A stretch of DNA of 13,646 bases from JANQRA01 sp035762545. Lineage in GTDB: Bacteria > Actinomycetota > Acidimicrobiia > Spongiisociales > ZC4RG35. The stretch covers positions 1 through 13,646 of the forward strand of contig DASTOM010000030.1 of the NCBI GenBank assembly GCA_035762545.1, read 5' to 3'. The notes below the pieces were generated by a model. The model ran no database searches. It was not told the origin of the DNA and saw nothing but the letters and a program-made list of their open reading frames with translations. Of the stretch, positions 13,246-13,646 are shown piece by piece. A program made the position numbers and the translations under genes. Position 1 is the first letter of the stretch; each line of letters opens with the position of its first letter.

Positions 13246-13646
13246 TCAGCCGGCGACCGCGTGTGGCAGGGCGTTGTGCCAGCGATCCGAGGCGGGCTCG
13301 AGTTGGACAACCGAGTCGCCGATCGTGATGACATCGCCGCCGATTGAACCGATCTTTCGGCCGAGGTCTTCAGGGAGATCCAGGGTGCCGGCCCCAGCGA
13401 CGACGAGGAAGCGGTGCGGGTCCTCGTTGAAGGGATGGTCGGCATGCACGGTCGCACCCACTCCCGAAGCGATACAGATCTCGGCGAGGGCCACAGCAAG
13501 CCCACCATCCGAGATGTCGTGGAGCACCGCAGCCCGATGGGCCAACTGTGTGGCCAGGTCGATGGAGCGTTTGGCGGCAGCCGGATCGGGGGCGGTTGGC
13601 TTGCCTCCCAACTCGCCGAAAAGACGCTGCACCGATGAACCGGCCA
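13246..13646 (-). CDS. purL: Phosphoribosylformylglycinamidine synthase subunit PurL, C-terminal part
   Basis: PurL converts FGAR to FGAM with glutamine-derived ammonia and ATP, the fourth step of purine synthesis. Only the last 133 codons are in the window; the gene runs off the right edge. The visible part starts AGSSVQRLFGELGGKP, corresponding to the family's LAGSxY region, then AHRAAVLHDISDGGLAVALAEICIASGVG, the conserved HDxSDGGLAxALAE motif of the second PurM-like half. It ends RWHNALPHAVAG. No glutamine amidotransferase domain follows, so this is the short form that works with separate PurQ and PurS. The stop TGA is at 13246-13248. What should follow, purF, is missing here apart from the short remnant. 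Confidence 0.93.
   Translation of the reverse strand, partial: AGSSVQRLFGELGGKPTAPDPAAAKRSIDLATQLAHRAAVLHDISDGGLAVALAEICIASGVGATVHADHPFNEDPHRFLVVAGAGTLDLPEDLGRKIGSIGGDVITIGDSVVQLEPASDRWHNALPHAVAG

Noticed and set aside
1..13646. Novel defence, toxin-antitoxin or CRISPR-type system
   Set aside because: No repeat array, nuclease, antitoxin-sized gene pair or other defence-type domain was recognised on either strand.

Overview
The window reads as a stretch of chromosome from a GC-rich actinobacterium, most likely a non-streptomycete lineage such as Acidimicrobiia (inference). Supporting signs are many GTG and TTG starts, 4-base stop/start overlaps, several leaderless-type starts with a TAnnnT hexamer 6-7 bases before the start codon, a group III-type phosphofructokinase, a Bacillus-type Fe-S PurF and a mixture of actinobacterial protein families. 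No tRNA, rRNA, CRISPR array, transposase or integrase was seen.

Left part (1-3768, all minus strand). A DsbA/FrnE-like thioredoxin-fold protein overlaps a gamma-carbonic-anhydrase-like protein. A 51-base gap with an inverted repeat and a promoter follows, then purF, purM and the 5' part of an acyl-CoA thioesterase-like gene. PurF catalyses the first step of de novo purine synthesis and PurM the fifth.

Middle part (3795-8496). A plus-strand ECF42-type sigma factor diverges from the DsbA-like gene across 26 bases that contain a 10-bp palindrome. It ends tail-to-tail with mobA through a shared CTAG. On the minus strand, a DEAD-box helicase with a C-terminal RRM domain is followed by pfkA, a short YqeY-like gene and mobA, with the last three overlapping by 4 bases.

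Right part (8744-13245). This looks accessory: a GNAT acetyltransferase, a dienelactone-hydrolase-like lipoprotein, a four-helix membrane protein whose frame is broken at a G5 run, a VOC/glyoxalase-fold protein, a Kelch-type beta-propeller lipoprotein on the minus strand, and a decayed DUF6174-type gene. The window ends with the 3' part of purL on the minus strand.

The most notable observation is genomic. purL and purF are usually neighbours in actinobacteria, but here they lie about 10.6 kb apart. Directly behind the purL stop is a short stretch that matches the last five codons and stop of purF at 16 of 18 bases, with both differences at synonymous wobble positions. This looks like the scar of a lost or displaced purF copy. 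I found no convincing undescribed multi-gene system; the second-look items are rearrangement scars, gene decay, domain fusions and regulatory sites.
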